Source of the DNA: Lytechinus variegatus
Lineage: Eukaryota; Echinodermata; Echinoidea; Temnopleuroida; Toxopneustidae
DNA length: 64,000 nt
Direction: 5' to 3'
NCBI RefSeq assembly: GCF_018143015.1
Contig: NC_054747.1
Coordinates: forward strand, 391,407 to 455,406
Positions 22,490-60,839 of the stretch are shown in pieces. Position 1 is the first letter of the stretch, and each line of letters starts with the position of its first letter. The notes under the pieces are model-generated. The model was not told the DNA's origin. It ran no database searches and saw only the letters and a program-made list of their open reading frames with translations. Position numbers and translations under genes: made by a program.

Positions 22490-22915
22490 GAGTGAAAATA
22501 CCGAGATGAGTTTGAAAACTGAAAGTACCGAGATCGTTGAGATACCGAAATACTTGAATTATGGAGATACTGAATACTGGGCCCCATCTTACAAAGTGTT
22601 ACGATTGATCAAATCAATATCAGCTGTATGGAAATCCATCCATACCATAATTTTTTCTCCAGGAAATTTGCATAATCGCCTTATTAAACAAAAATAATCA
22701 CATTGAATCTTCAAGATTATGATGAAACTTTGAATATACATCACAGTTAAAAAATATATTTTGAACGAACATGCATGACAGATGTTGACACTGCTGGCCG
22801 TTCATACTTTTGATTGATTGGATCAATCGCAACACTTTGTAAAACGGGGCCCTGGAATGACTGAGATAATGGAGATACGGAATGACGGAGATGGTGAAAT
22901 ACATGAGATTCACAA
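22490..22915 (+). repeat. Short tandem GGAGATACNGAATGA repeat split by a MITE
   Basis: Motifs such as CCGAGAT, GAGATACCGAAATA, GGAGATACTGAATA occur before 22579, and GAGATAATGGAGATACGGAA, GACGGAGATGG after 22852. The array was interrupted by the palindromic element between them. Confidence 0.6.
22579..22852. mobile_element. Palindromic MITE with GGGCCCC ends
   Basis: GGGCCCCATCTTACAAAGTG at the left and CACTTTGTAAAACGGGGCCC at the right are inverted, as are inner GTTACGATTGATC and GATCAATCGCAAC. Confidence 0.75.
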
Positions 22916-22919
22916 TATA

Positions 22920-23400
22920 GTGCGCTATGTATCGGTTGCAGCGAACATGTCTAATTTTTTAACATCGGGGTCGACATCATGCGCAGGCGCGGGCAGCGCG
23001 TAGTGCTAGTTTATTGTTGAATGTGATTGTAATCCTTAAAAAAGAAAACTATTTGGCAAATGTGGAAGAATGATTCACCTAGAACGTCTTAAGTTTCGCA
23101 AAGAAATAAACAGCTTTTTCCCACCTGGACTCTAATAAACACATATCTCCGTCGTATATATCTCAATGACCTAATTTTTCCGTACTAGAGTGAAAGTCGT
23201 GGACTAAGATCAGTGCTACGTACATCGATCAGAGATACGTAAATCGTCATCTCCGGGAGCATTTCAGCACTTATTATATACCTCTTTTTTAATAGTTAAT
23301 TTTACTTGTCATTTATTTCAAATTGATTTCTTTGCCCATGTGTGAAGAGCTGTGATACATTATTTTAATGAGCGCTATATAAATACACATTCCTGACATT
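22920..23400. other. Non-coding, nothing recognised
   Basis: No supported feature. Confidence 0.35.
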
Positions 23401-23404
23401 TCGT

Positions 23405-24625
23405 TGGAGAACGCGAACGCTTATTTACGACGTTACTCGATTTTGGAAGATACCCTTTGGGCCGGTCATCATGGTCGTAAAACTCTGTCCTGCAATGCAA
23501 ATTGTGTGACATACGATTTTTTTTTGGTTTCGCATGTGCAACGGAAACATTCAATATGCGTTCCGTGTGCAAAATTTTGGTTGCTACTATGGTAACGGCG
23601 ATATATCTGATGTAGGACAACTTTCCAAAGCCATATTTGGTTCATCCAAGAGCTCGAGAGGTCGCCCGGGGGGCCCACTTCCATTGATGAGTGGATACAC
23701 GCGTAAAAGGGAACAGAGAGGGCAAATATGTTACGTATAGGCTTATGTAACTTTATAAGGGTGTCAAAACGATGTTTAAAATACTGAAAAAGATGGATAT
23801 TTTTTAATACTTGCAGGATTTCACAAGCCAAATATTTATTAAGAGATGCATTTTTCATAATCTGGAAAAGACTTGCTTCCCTTGTTTAGGGTGTTTTTCG
23901 AAACCCCATTGTCGTGCCTGGTATCCACTCATCAATGAAAGTTTTCCCCCGGGAATATGAATCTATTTTGGGGGAAAGTAAAACATATAATAATAATGCT
24001 CATTACATTGTTTGCCAGAGGCATATCGTTTGCGTAGAGGGAGAGAACCAAAGGAAAAAAACAACCTCAAAATCGACTGAAAGTCAGACGAATTTGGCCT
24101 ACTGCACTGCCTACTGTTGTGTACATACCAATGCATGCGAAATGTTTTCGGCTGGAGAGGTGATCTGGTCCATAGAATCAATTGCCAGTGATCCACCAAT
24201 AATCCACATTGAACGCAATATCCATTCAATGGACTGTAATGATCTATATCTAAGCCTTCATTCAGTAAGTTTTTCCTCACTCACTATATGTACTCGACTT
24301 GTTTTAAAAACCACTTTCTTATTAATGTCATAATCTATTGCTTGGCCCTGCATTCCAAATATCTCCAGGCAGTTGTCTTAGAAGAGGCTAGCCGCCGACT
24401 CAGGGGGCATATGCGATGATGACCATCAGTCGTAATGTACATTCACATATGGTGCGGGTGTCAATTTTGCACACAAAAGCACATCTATAAAAGGCCTTTA
24501 ACACAAAGCTTAGCAATGATTGTAGAGCACTTTTCTACACTTTGATTCCATTGACTATAATGTACAATCAATCGTATAACTCATGTGTGTGATTAATCGT
24601 TAACTTTTGTGTCAGTGGGCCCTAA
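23405..24625 (+). repeat. Interspersed repeat E, copy 1
   Basis: Collinear with 49463-50564 over more than 1 kb with indels (shared CGCTTATTTACGACG, GTTGCTACTATGGTAAC, AGATGCATTTTTCATAATCTGG and GTCATAATCTATT blocks). It contains inverted pieces around the CCCGGG sites at 23664 and 23949 (TTGATGAGTGGATAC against GTATCCACTCATCAA). No conserved open frame between copies, so probably non-autonomous. Confidence 0.75.
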
Positions 24626-25390
24626 TGTTTCCATCTCTGAGGTTGGCGAGCAACATTTCCACATTAACGCATTGCAAAGTTTCGGTTTGTCAACTGCATC
24701 CGATTGATGGCGCTCCGTACTGTGAATCTACAAAAAAATCACACCGAATCGCTTGATTGCATAATAGTTTGAATTTATATATTTGTTTAAGTCACTGGAT
24801 TGGTTGGAATGATATCGTAATAAATAAATATAAATACATGTTATCATCCCTGACTTCATCAGAATTTATTTCGTATTAAGGAACAGAATCAGAAATGAAA
24901 TAAAAGTAATTGTTTTCGATTAGACACTTGCCTTAAACTTGTTAGGCAGATTTTTTAACGCTTTTTTTCGTTTACTTTGTCAAATTTATTTTGAATAGGT
25001 ACACAAAATAAATAAAATAAGGAAGGGAATGCACATGAAAACTCGAAAGTGAGGGGTTGGTGGATTGGTAGAAAAATAGAAAAAACCAAATCTACTAAAG
25101 ATATAAAGGAACACTGCGTCTTTTTACTAAAAGTCAATTAAAATCGTAACTTTTTTTCCTCAAATACTAACAAAACTTTCAGGTTAACTCCAGGATATTT
25201 GTATCGGACTTGTTTCTTTTTTATTAGACAAGTGCACACCTAGTTACCAATAACGCATATAGCATTTCCAATTTAGTCTAGGTGATGAGTTAAAAAAAAA
25301 TGTTCAGAAAATGGTAAAAGCATAATTATTGGCACAGAGGTTTAGTAAGTTATTCTAAATACTTTTAGCAGGGGGTGCCAATGCAAATTT
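24626..25390. other. Non-coding, nothing recognised
   Basis: No supported gene or repeat. Confidence 0.35.
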
Positions 25391-25394
25391 GCCA

Positions 25395-26175
25395 AATATA
25401 GCAACGGCTGGTAGGTAACGTATTTCCCTTAGTAACTGAGCTTTTTTGGGATTAAGTAACATTTTTATGAGCAATATGTCGCATGAATTTCAATGAATTT
25501 CAATTTCCACCGATTCTAAATATCTTCATTTTATTTTTATTTTCACCATTAGTGTTATGACCTGGATGGGGTTGGGAGGTTTTGGGAGGAAGACCTGGGG
25601 GTTATGGCTATTAAGTTAGCCTTCTCCATACCCAGGCAGCTTCTCCAACTCTCATCCAGGTCTTATTTTCTCTATCATGTACAAGTTTGATTGATCTTGT
25701 CTTTGATCTGTTTGTATTCTTTGTTTCTTGAATGCCAAATAAAATAATAATAATAATCTAAAGCATGTTCTTTTGTATCACAACGGTTTTAATCCATTTA
25801 TTCATAGCAACGGCTGCCAAGGGACCGTTTTCCATAGCAACAAACTGTTTATCATTTTTCAGATGAATATGATCAATATGATTTACTCAGAATAACTCAG
25901 AAATTAAATGTGGCAAAAAGAATCATAATGTGATGAATTGTCCTTAGTTAGGCCTGATAAGCACCATAGCAACGGTTGCTAGGTAACATTTTTCCATGGT
26001 AACCCATTCTTTTAGGGTATTTTTTCCATGCTAATAATTTATATGAACCATATCTTTTCTATTAAAGCGTTAATACATTAATCGCAATAACCGAGTAACG
26101 ATTATGCCAAGTATACACACCAATGCAAAATACCAGGTGATATAAGGAACATGTTTTCTGTAGCAACCAATGGTT
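25395..26175 (+). repeat. Divergent ~170-190 bp tandem repeat with 'TAGCAACGGTTGCTAGGTAAC' motif
   Basis: Blocks at 25397, 25805, 25967 and about 26163 share CATAGCAACGG followed by a TAGGTAAC or CCAAGGGACC relative. The best copy, GTTGCTAGGTAAC at 25975-25987, matches the palindromic X-box type bound by RFX factors. A LINE tail splits the first interval. Confidence 0.55.
25555..25757 (+). mobile_element. 3' tail of a CR1/L2-like LINE
   Basis: Ends TTGAATGCCAAATAAAATAA then (TAA)n, the kind of short tandem terminus seen on CR1/L2-group LINEs. Only the 3' UTR remains. Confidence 0.5.
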
Positions 26176-26179
26176 AAAT

Positions 26180-27060
26180 GTCTTATGGTAATATTATCTA
26201 AATAGGTACTAATAAATGCTTACAAATGTAAAATCTTGCACAAGTTGAACTACATTATGGCTCATATTTTCAAAGACGAGGTCTATGGGTTCCATACTAT
26301 TGGTATTATGCTTGCTGCATGTATAAAAAAAACTCACCTTAACACCAATTTTTCTTCATTTGGTAACCATAATTATTATGGATTAACACAAACACATGTA
26401 AAAGATCGACCATCGATTTAAATTATTTGGTGTCTTTCATAGCAAAGGGTACATTGTTAATGTCTGTTATTACTATAATCTATTTGCATATTCATTATTG
26501 AATGATAACAGACCTCATATTTACTAATCTGATTGATTGACAATGGAGGTAGAATTGATAAAATTTTTATCATCGAGAATCAAAAGTCTAGAAAACGTTG
26601 ACACTCTGGAAATGTGTAGATATGTATTTGCCCTATCAATCTCCTTCAAGACCCTGTATAACAAGACCTTCTAGACCCTGTATAAAAATGCACTTGGAAC
26701 AAATACCACAAAACCAACATTTAACAAGAGAAGAACCGTTAGAAGGACATCAACAAGAGCTCACCTCCTCTGAGGTCATGGGTGCTTACAAGTTGAATAT
26801 CTCTGATCTTGGAGAGATGAAAAAATGACCGCCAAGGATCGATTGAGTCAACTAAGTAAGAAATTATTTCAAACACTAAAATCGCGCCAGAAAGTAATTT
26901 TCAAATGAGTGCTTAGACACCACTTTATTTCTAGCTAACAGCAGTCGTTCTCTTGAAAACCAACACACTCTGCCTTGGTTAATCCCCTCCCTTTTGAAGC
27001 CTGCAGTGAAGATCCTATTAGCTTTCCATAACGTTTCTGGCCCTAATGCCATGTGCAGGA
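26180..27060. other. Non-coding, with a weak 45-codon frame
   Basis: A frame from the ATG at about 26543 (MEVELIKFLSSRIKSLENVD...) stops after about 45 codons; I do not recognise it and see no splice context to extend it. It may be decayed coding DNA of a mobile element. Confidence 0.25.
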
Positions 27061-27065
27061 GTTAA

Positions 27066-27445
27066 TGTTTACTTGTCAGTTCCGTATCCAGGTCTTTTGA
27101 CTTGGATCAATCCTGCAGAGATCTATCATGACATGAAAGATCCTGCTAGAGTTGATTTTGACCGATCAGTTCTGGTTCTATGTGTTTTGACCTGGATCAA
27201 TCCTTCAGCTGCAGGATTTATCATCACGTGAAAGATCTCTTAACTCTTTAGAGTTGATTTGGACCGACCATCAGTTCTGTTTCCAGGCTTTTTGGCCTGG
27301 ATCCTGCTGCTCCGGGATCTACATGTATCATGACTTGACAACTCTCGCAGAAGTTGATTTTGACTAGTCAGTTCCGATTACAGGTGTTTTGACTGCGATC
27401 ATGAAGCTTCATGGATCATTACTTGAAAGATCTTGCAGGATGTAG
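27066..27445 (+). repeat. Four divergent ~100-bp tandem units
   Basis: Each unit contains GTCAGTTCNG, a TTTTGACCTGGATCAATCC relative, ATCATGACNTGAAAGATC and AGAGTTGATTTTGACC. Units start near 27074, 27162, 27266 and 27375. Divergence is high and reading frame is not preserved. Confidence 0.7.
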
Positions 27446-27497
27446 TATGTGCGCAGCTGACTTTGTCACATACCTATGTGATGCACTTCTGATATTT

Positions 27498-27626
27498 GGG
27501 GTCCATCGCAGAAAGAGTTGTGATCAAATGCAAGTCAAAAAAATCATGCGCAACTTGATTTTTAGCCAATGAAGCACCCGTGTTCGGGACTTACGTTTAA
27601 ATGCAACTCTTTCTGCAACAGGCGCC
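27498..27626. mobile_element. Palindromic MITE (GCAGAAAGAGTTG ends)
   Basis: GCAGAAAGAGTTGTGATC at the left and AACTCTTTCTGCAAC at the right are inverted. Same family as the half copy at the right edge of the window. Confidence 0.7.
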
Positions 27627-29845
27627 AGGTTGGTTGGACGTGATCCATACACAAAACTCCTGCACAGAACAGTAGTATTCAGTTCTGATATGCTTTGCTG
27701 ATTGCACTATCACCTTATAGAATGTCTTTATGAAGCGAAATGTCTGTCTTCACTCTGATTGATGAACGATACATTGTTGCACCGAAGATGTTGATGCCTT
27801 GACATCCAACCTGTATCCGGAACCTTTTCCTTACACCTGGAATATTTTTTTCTGGTAAGAACGTCGACCGAGAAAACGATGACACCTTCCTAAAGCTTGC
27901 CAACAAAGACTTCTCCATGAAACCATACTGAATACATGTCCCCTCATGGCCAGTTACCACTGAGCTCCAAACGATGCCAATATCACCATCAAGACTCTCA
28001 AAAAGAACATCGTGAAAAGGGAAGAAACAAAAGTAGGAGGACCAGTGGAACGTGCAAATTCCCAAACAAGAACCCCTGCCCGGTCATGGAAACTGACTGA
28101 ATGCCAACTATACCTACAGCTCTGAAGTTGCAAGGCCAGACAAAACGACGGCCTACACATCGGGTTTACCACGCCCCCCCCCCCCCCTTCCTCCATCCTC
28201 TCCTCAAGATGATGTTTCAGGCAGACTGACTGAAATCAATCTGTATTAAGCGTCAGGAGAAGACGGACAGTCAATGTGTGAGTGTTACGATGATTCTAAA
28301 GACGAATTGTAATCATTATTACAATGATGATTCAAGATTCACTTATCAAAGGGCCCTTATAAAAATAATATTCAAATCACTGCCTCTTGTGAACAAGTTT
28401 TAAAAATTAAATTGAGATATCGAACATTCAATATAGTATTGCAATTATTGCCAGTGTCCATTTAAATCTCAAGTAGTTATGAAAAAGTGAGACAATAAAT
28501 TAATTTTCGTGTTTATAAACGTGGCGCTATATGAAACTATACTTGGATTAAATATGCGTTATTCGTAACAAAATGAAGATTTCTTAAGACATTTTCAGAT
28601 ATGTTCTTACGGGCCTGCGGGGTATTGTTAAAAATCTTGTAGTGCCGTTAGTTTTGGTTCCAGCGCTGGTTAAAAAAATATAATTACTCTTTAATGGAGA
28701 TATAATCTGATCCAAACCAAATTCATTCGCACTGGCGTAGGACCCCGCCCTAAAAAAATTAACATGATTCGGCCAGACATGAAGTATGGGACAAAATATC
28801 AAAGAAACTTTGCGCGACTGGAACGATTGAGCCAAAAAAGAAAGTTTTGAATACTATCCAGAAAATATAATATTTCCCTCTTTCCTTTCCTTCTCTTTCT
28901 TCTAGCTTCAATTTTTTTTCTTGAAACTTGTTTAGAGGCAAACGGACCCAAGCCTACCCCAATTTTTACAGCAATATTCATTACTGAACATAACATGTTA
29001 GTATTCGCAAATTATATTTACTCCTCCTCAAAGTCTGTTTTATGTTCCCCCCCCCCCCCATAGATATGATGATCTCCGCGACATATACAAGTTCCAAAAA
29101 TTAATACTGTATGAAAGGCCCAGTGAAACGGCAAACATTTCGAAGTGAAATCTCTATTTCGTGATAATTTTCAAGCGAAGCTTACACTGCAAATTCTCAC
29201 GATCAAGCTAAACCCTCAGATGAATAATACTATTTTCTGTATTCCCATTCGTTTGAAATTAATAAAGTAATGTCGCAAGTTTTTGTTGTATTATTTAATC
29301 TCATTTCAATGCGATTGAACATGTATTTTTATGCCAATTGACATTTAATCAATCTTAATGTATGCTATACACACCGATAATATCATTAATATAGTAGAGA
29401 AAATATAAAGTACAATTTATATATTGTACATGGAAATGCGTAAAAACCCAGAAAGCAGAAAGTAGCTTTTTTAATTTTTATTGATATCTTGCAAACTACC
29501 GAGGAGATATGTGCTCAAAAACATTATCATGGCATGATAAAGCCTATTTTTACAGGAGCCTGTTAAAAGTTACCACAACCCGTTTGGGACCTAAAATCTT
29601 TTTAAAGATATCGTTTTGGCATTAACGTTGGAGAAAATGCAACTGTTGCTGTATCGGAAACAGAGGAGGAAGCTTTCTGCCTCGATGGGGGCTCCAAAAT
29701 GGTAGATTTTCCTACAAATAATCAAAATACCAAAGAAAAGGGTAGATAACTTTGGCATTTTAAACAAATTTGAAAAAGAAATGAGTTTGGGGGAAAAAAG
29801 GAATATGGTGGGGATTAGACCATATTTGAAGCAAACAAAAGGTGC
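27627..29845. other. Non-coding, no gene recognised
   Basis: Includes C-runs near 28176-28190 and 29047-29059. A 116-codon minus-strand frame at 27715-28065 has no domain I can name and no splice context. Confidence 0.35.
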
Positions 29846-29850
29846 TAATT

Positions 29851-30112
29851 CTGTTTCTGTTTCTGTTTGTGGTAACTCCCGTAGGAACTCGGCAGGACAG
29901 CATTTTGCTGGTAAACGCCAAGCTGGTATATAACCAGTTACCAATGAAACATTTTACGTCTAGGTTAATCAGTCATAGTGGCTCACGTTATAGACGACAG
30001 ATATCACTCTCGGTCCTTTTTATCAAAGTGGAGACAATGGCAGAGTTGGGATTCGAACTCACAACCTTGCGATTATGAGTCCAATGCTCTAACCACTGGA
30101 CCACACGACCCG
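29851..30112 (-). mobile_element. tRNA-Met-like SINE, copy 1
   Basis: Minus strand: a tRNA-like head with A box TGGTCCAGTGG, anticodon loop CTCATAA (CAT) and B box GAGTTCGAATCC, then a body with GTCGTCTATAACGTGAGCC and GTTCCTACGGGAGTTACC, and a (CAGAAA)n tail. 57521-57781 is a near-identical copy. The distorted anticodon stem and attached body exclude a working tRNA gene. Confidence 0.85.
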
Positions 30113-30475
30113 TGATTCATGCATGCGGCGTTGTATCTCAAACCAGAGGCACTACAAGATTTGAATATTGCCAACATTCTCATTATGCTATGAATAACGC
30201 ATATTTAGTCTCACGGTAGTTATATACAACGTATCATTTTTTTCATATCTACTTGAGATGGAAGTGGATATTGGCCATGAGTGTATTCCCTTTTTGCAGG
30301 TTTGATATCCAAATTTTACTATTAAATTTTACTGTAACCGTTCTAGCTGTCACCCAGCAACAATTTGATACACGAATGGCGTATGTATGGCATATACAAA
30401 CGGAGATAGGGCAACAATTTCTTTTCAGTTCCTTGCTTTTTTACATCTCTCTTTAAATTCTACTGTGGAACAAAT

Positions 30476-30830
30476 GAAGAGCTCACTTGCAAAAGGGGTT
30501 AGGTCAATTTTTCATCAAATTTAATTTTTATGTCTTGATGTATAGATTTTTAGTAGCTCTATAAGATGATAGCAACAAAAGTTGAAATTCCTATTAAAAA
30601 GTGAACTAAAATGGGAAAGAAATTATCTTTTTTTTCAAAAGGGGTTTAATAGGTCCACACAAATTTTTTTGGAAAAGAATATCTTAAAAATATGAAGACA
30701 GGTACATTTCTTTTAAAGCTAATTTTATGCTATCATAAAAAGTCAGTTTCGCATAAGACTCTTGCATTATGGGAGAATAAAAAATGATTTTCTTGGAGGG
30801 GACCTGACCCCTCTTGCAACTTAACTCTTC
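30476..30830. mobile_element. MITE with GAAGAG(T/C)T...GGGTTAGGTC ends, first of two abutting copies
   Basis: GAAGAGCTCACTTGCAAAAG and GGGGTTAGGTC open it; GACCTGACCCCTCTTGCAAC and TTAACTCTTC close it in inverse orientation. Confidence 0.6.
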
Positions 30831-30831
30831 T

Positions 30832-31248
30832 GAAGAACTCATTTCTCAATATGGGTTGGGTCCATTTTACATAAATTTTATTGTTTTCTGTCTCTAAACC
30901 TCTAATTCTTTAGTCACTCTGATGATACCAAAGATCATTTGAAATTCAAATGAAAACGTGAATGAAAGTGGCAAAGAAAAAACACTTTTATAATAAAAAA
31001 AAAGTTGGATTTAATTCAGTTTACTTGCAAAATGTGTTAGGTCCAATAACGATATTTTTTTATTGAATGGAAAAAACATTGAAGACAGGGAGATTACTTT
31101 TATATACAATTTTATGTTCACATGAAGGGGTAATACATGGTGACAATTTATTTTTTCATAAGAACTTTGCATTAAGTGAGAATAAAAAGCATGGTTTTTC
31201 TCGGAATGGTCCAAAGTGGACCTAACCCTTTTTGCAACTAAACTCTTC
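30832..31248. mobile_element. Same MITE family, second abutting copy
   Basis: Opens GAAGAACTCATTTCTCAATA and GGGTTGGGTCC one base after the first copy ends, and closes GGACCTAACCCTTTTTGC, AACTAAACTCTTC. Confidence 0.6.
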
Positions 31249-31369
31249 AAATAGTGGTACCATAATTTGAGACTTACACCTACCTAGCAGTAATCTAGAG
31301 AATCTATAATATCCCATATGGTGTCAAACGTTTTATGTGGTTTGGGTTGTACGAACTCCTTAAAGGCTA

Positions 31370-31858
31370 CATTTCGTAATTCCGAAGGTTCTTTATTCCA
31401 AAGGTTCATAATTCCAAACACGCAAATTGCCTATACCTCGATGTTCGTTAATCCAAAAACGTAAAAGGGTTCGTTAATCCGAAAATTTGTGGCTTTATTC
31501 CGAAGGTTTGATAATCCGAAAACGAAATAAGGTTCGATGTTCCGAAGGTTCGTTAATCCGAAAACGAAATAAGGTTCGTTGTTCCGAAGGTTCGCTAGTC
31601 CGAAAACGAAATAAGGTTAGTGAATCATTTAGTTTTTGGACTAACGAACCATCGGAATTACGAACCATCGGAATTACGAACCTCATCATTCTTTTTCGGA
31701 TTAACGAACATTCGGAATTACGAACCTCACTTCGTTTTCGTACTAACGAACCTCCGGAATTACCAACCTTATTTCGTTTCCGGACTAACGAACCTTCAGA
31801 ATTACGAACTTTCGGAAATACGAACCTTCGGAATAACAAAGCTTCGGAATTACGAATG
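31370..31858. mobile_element. TA-flanked palindromic element built of TTCCGAAGGTTCGT units, copy 1
   Basis: Opens with a TTCGTAATTCCGAAGGTTC form and closes CTTCGGAATTACGAATG, with TA at both borders. The left half is tandem AATCCGAAAACGAAATAAGG and TTCCGAAGGTTCGT; the right half is the same inverted. A second copy is at 53814. Open frames on both strands reflect this short-period repeat. Confidence 0.8.
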
Positions 31859-31859
31859 T

Positions 31860-32054
31860 ATGCGCTCCTTAAATTGGGCCCCTCTGAGATTTTCCTCCCG
31901 GACAATCAGACGCCGTATCCTTTCATGCGTCAATCATTATCGAATCATTGCTTTCAATATTAGTAGACATTTCAAACTCGCAAACATATTTTTCAGACGT
32001 GCTAAAGACGAAGTATACACAGGCCCGTGAAAATTCAACACTTCAACCATAGAA
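31860..32054 (+). promoter_or_regulatory. 5' flank/UTR of the YWTD gene
   Basis: Only 196 bp separates the palindromic element from the start codon. No clear TATA box or initiator is visible, so the promoter is not defined. Confidence 0.25.
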
Positions 32055-58368
<26,314 letters not shown>

Positions 58369-58568
58369 GTAAGGAGCATATCTATTTTGGGCTTGCAGCG
58401 ATTTCTCACGTTATCACGTTTTGAGTACTTTCGCCAAAATATTCTCCCAATGTACATGTATGGTGTGTTGGGCTACAAAAATAACCCCAAACAATTTTAT
58501 GAGGCCGCCATTAATTCAAGACTAACCGCTCACGATGGCAGTTTCCTGCGTTCATTTATTACATTATG

Positions 58569-58602
58569 TGTATATATATATATATATATATACATATATA
58601 CA
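58569..58602 (+). repeat. (TA)n microsatellite
   Basis: About 15 TA units with one TACA. Confidence 0.85.
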
Positions 58603-58790
58603 GTGTGAAGCTATACATGTACAAAAAAAATCTTTTTTAAAATGTAAGCATATATATATGTTTACATTTTATAAAAGATTTATTCATACTCACATCCTTA
58701 TTTATTATGTAATATGACCACATTTTCTATATTGTGAATTATTTTGTATATTGTAATTGTAATATTTTTGTATTATGTTTTTGAACGCAG

Positions 58791-58836
58791 AAATAAATGC
58801 AAGAAAACAAACAAATGCTACATGCAAAAGAGATAA
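58791..58836 (+). CDS. Candidate terminal exon after YWTD exon 3
   Basis: Acceptor TTGAACGCAG is followed by a phase-2-compatible frame giving RNKCKKTNKCYMQKR and a stop. It fits the phase of the donor at 58368 but does not continue the propeller, so it may be spurious. Confidence 0.15.
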
Positions 58837-58839
58837 ATG

Positions 58840-60315
58840 TAAATTGCAATGAAAAAAAGACAAACATCATCGCACTGTATGCAGCCGACCATGATAGATG
58901 GAAGTATTCTTGCCTAAATTATATGCTAACTGACCATTTCTGCCAAGAACACATAGATTTTCTCAACACTGTTTATTATGATTCATATTCATATTCAGGA
59001 ATTATTTTGTATACAGCTTGTAAAAATGTTTAATTTCGCAGGTCATTTAAGTGACTCATATTGCTCGGCGGATCATTTTATATTAGGGCAAATATTTGTT
59101 ATGGTATTACTTACATGTAAGCTCTATATGTGCTACAATTACATGTACATACTTTTCTTTAAATTCTATTTTACTCTAATATATTCAAAAAGGATAACAA
59201 GATCAGGACACGGTTTTTAATCTTGGTTCTGTATGAAAGGACATAAACCTTCCTTCATAAGACTAAATACAAACGTAAAGTGTAAATCAAAGCCCAATGT
59301 CATCTCAAATAATAAAGCATATTGCTAATTAAGCAAATTAAAACCATCAAATAATCATTATTATTATAAACTTCTCTTTAAGAATGTCGAATAATCCGTT
59401 CCTCTGATTGGTCAAAACTGAGGTCATGTAAACGACCATGCCTTCAAAACAACAAACTAAGGTGGTAACCAAGGGCAACGGGCATAGTTAACAAGGTTTC
59501 TGCCCGTTGCCCCCTGACACGCCCCTTAACGACTGGCACGGCAAAATTTGGCTGAGATCCCCATTTGATTGCATGCAAAATGTTTCTTTCTGAGGTCAGT
59601 GCAGATACCATAAATATCCGCGCGATTTGATCGAAACTGGTTTTAAACAATTCGCGCATTTACGCGCTTATTGCACAAGTGCGCGCAACGGATATTTCTT
59701 ATCTATGGAACGATGCCGATCTTTGATTTTTGCTTGTTAATTCCTTTTAAAATATATGGCATTTATTGATAAGTAGACTAACTTATTAAGGACATAACGG
59801 ATGTATCATTATCAAACATCAAGCTGTTCATGCTCGCAAAAGGTGAGTCGGGTGAAAAGATAAGACGGTCACTGCACTTTGACGTTAAACGCTAACGTTA
59901 TATGACAAACGACAACGTTGTCGTGAGATCTAACATTAGCTCAGGAGTAAGTTAGATCTAACTACCTTAGGCCTCATGACAATGTTCCGGTTAATCTTAG
60001 ATCTATCATCTAACGTTAGATCTAGACTCTAATGGAGATTTAAGACTTGACGTAATTTGGGGTAGCCTCGTTGATCTAGGCCTTGACCTAGGCCTAACTT
60101 AGACCTAGACTAGTGGCAGTACACAGTAGATCTAATTGGTATGGAATGCTTTGATATTCGACTTCGAGACCTAACGTCAGGGGCATGGCTAAGATTTACT
60201 AGCTAGGGCCTAACGTTAGCCTGGGCTTACTCTTAGGGCTTAGTTTTATTCTGACTTGTTTAAGATCTAGGTCTAGACTAGACCTAGATCTAAGTTTAAT
60301 TCGGTTCATAAAATA
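58840..60315. other. Non-coding, no gene recognised
   Basis: 59473-59512 holds an 11-bp-arm hairpin (GGGCAACGGGC / GCCCGTTGCCC). 59930-60295 is unusually dense in AGATCT, CTAG and AACGTTA words, including a perfect palindrome at 60263-60291. Confidence 0.4.
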
Positions 60316-60319
60316 TATA

Positions 60320-60457
60320 TGGACTGCTTTTATATTCGAGACACGGTTGTTTCTTATGGCTCGCGGGTACCGCATCGGCCAGACCATGCCCTCGGGCATA
60401 GTCGCGCTGCGTCCCCCTTGAGCCTCTAGAAACAACCATGCCTCTCAAAGCAGTCCA
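60320..60457. mobile_element. Small MITE with TGGACTGCTTT ends
   Basis: TGGACTGCTTT and GGTTGTTTC at the left are matched inverted by GAAACAACC and AAAGCAGTCCA at the right. Confidence 0.6.
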
Positions 60458-60839
60458 TACTAAAATCGCTAAAAAGGAAGGTAAATGGAATTTTAACACG
60501 ACAAAAATAAAGAAGAAAAAAATCAGCAAAATGTGCATATTAGCATAATTTGGAATTGCGTATAAAGCGTGGTTATGGTAAATATATTTTGTATGGGAAG
60601 GTAAGGATCAATCCTTGAAATATTTTCTAATTGTGATCTGAGTAGAAGCTGTTGACAGAATTATAGTGTTTGTGAGCTATTGGGAAGTTTGTTCCAGACA
60701 TTTGCACAAGTATATTTGACGATTGCTTAAATCAAAACATCAAAAAATAAATACAACCCACACAGTCTACAATTATAAGAAGGTAGACTGGATAAGATTA
60801 GATTGAGCTTCGGTCCTTCTCTGAAAAATTCTTCATCAA

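Noticed and set aside
23469..24333. Overlapping 129- and 139-codon frames
   Set aside because: They lie in repeat E; the second genomic copy does not preserve either frame.
27715..28065. 116-codon minus-strand frame
   Set aside because: No recognisable motif, no signal peptide or splice context, mixed composition; chance cannot be excluded.
30041..30112. tRNA-Met gene on the minus strand
   Set aside because: A and B boxes are good but the anticodon stem is mispaired and the sequence continues into a SINE body present at a second locus.
31487..31963. 158-codon frame rich in R-K-R-N-K and N-E-P-S-E-L
   Set aside because: Short-period palindromic repeat; equally long frames occur on the opposite strand over the same bases.
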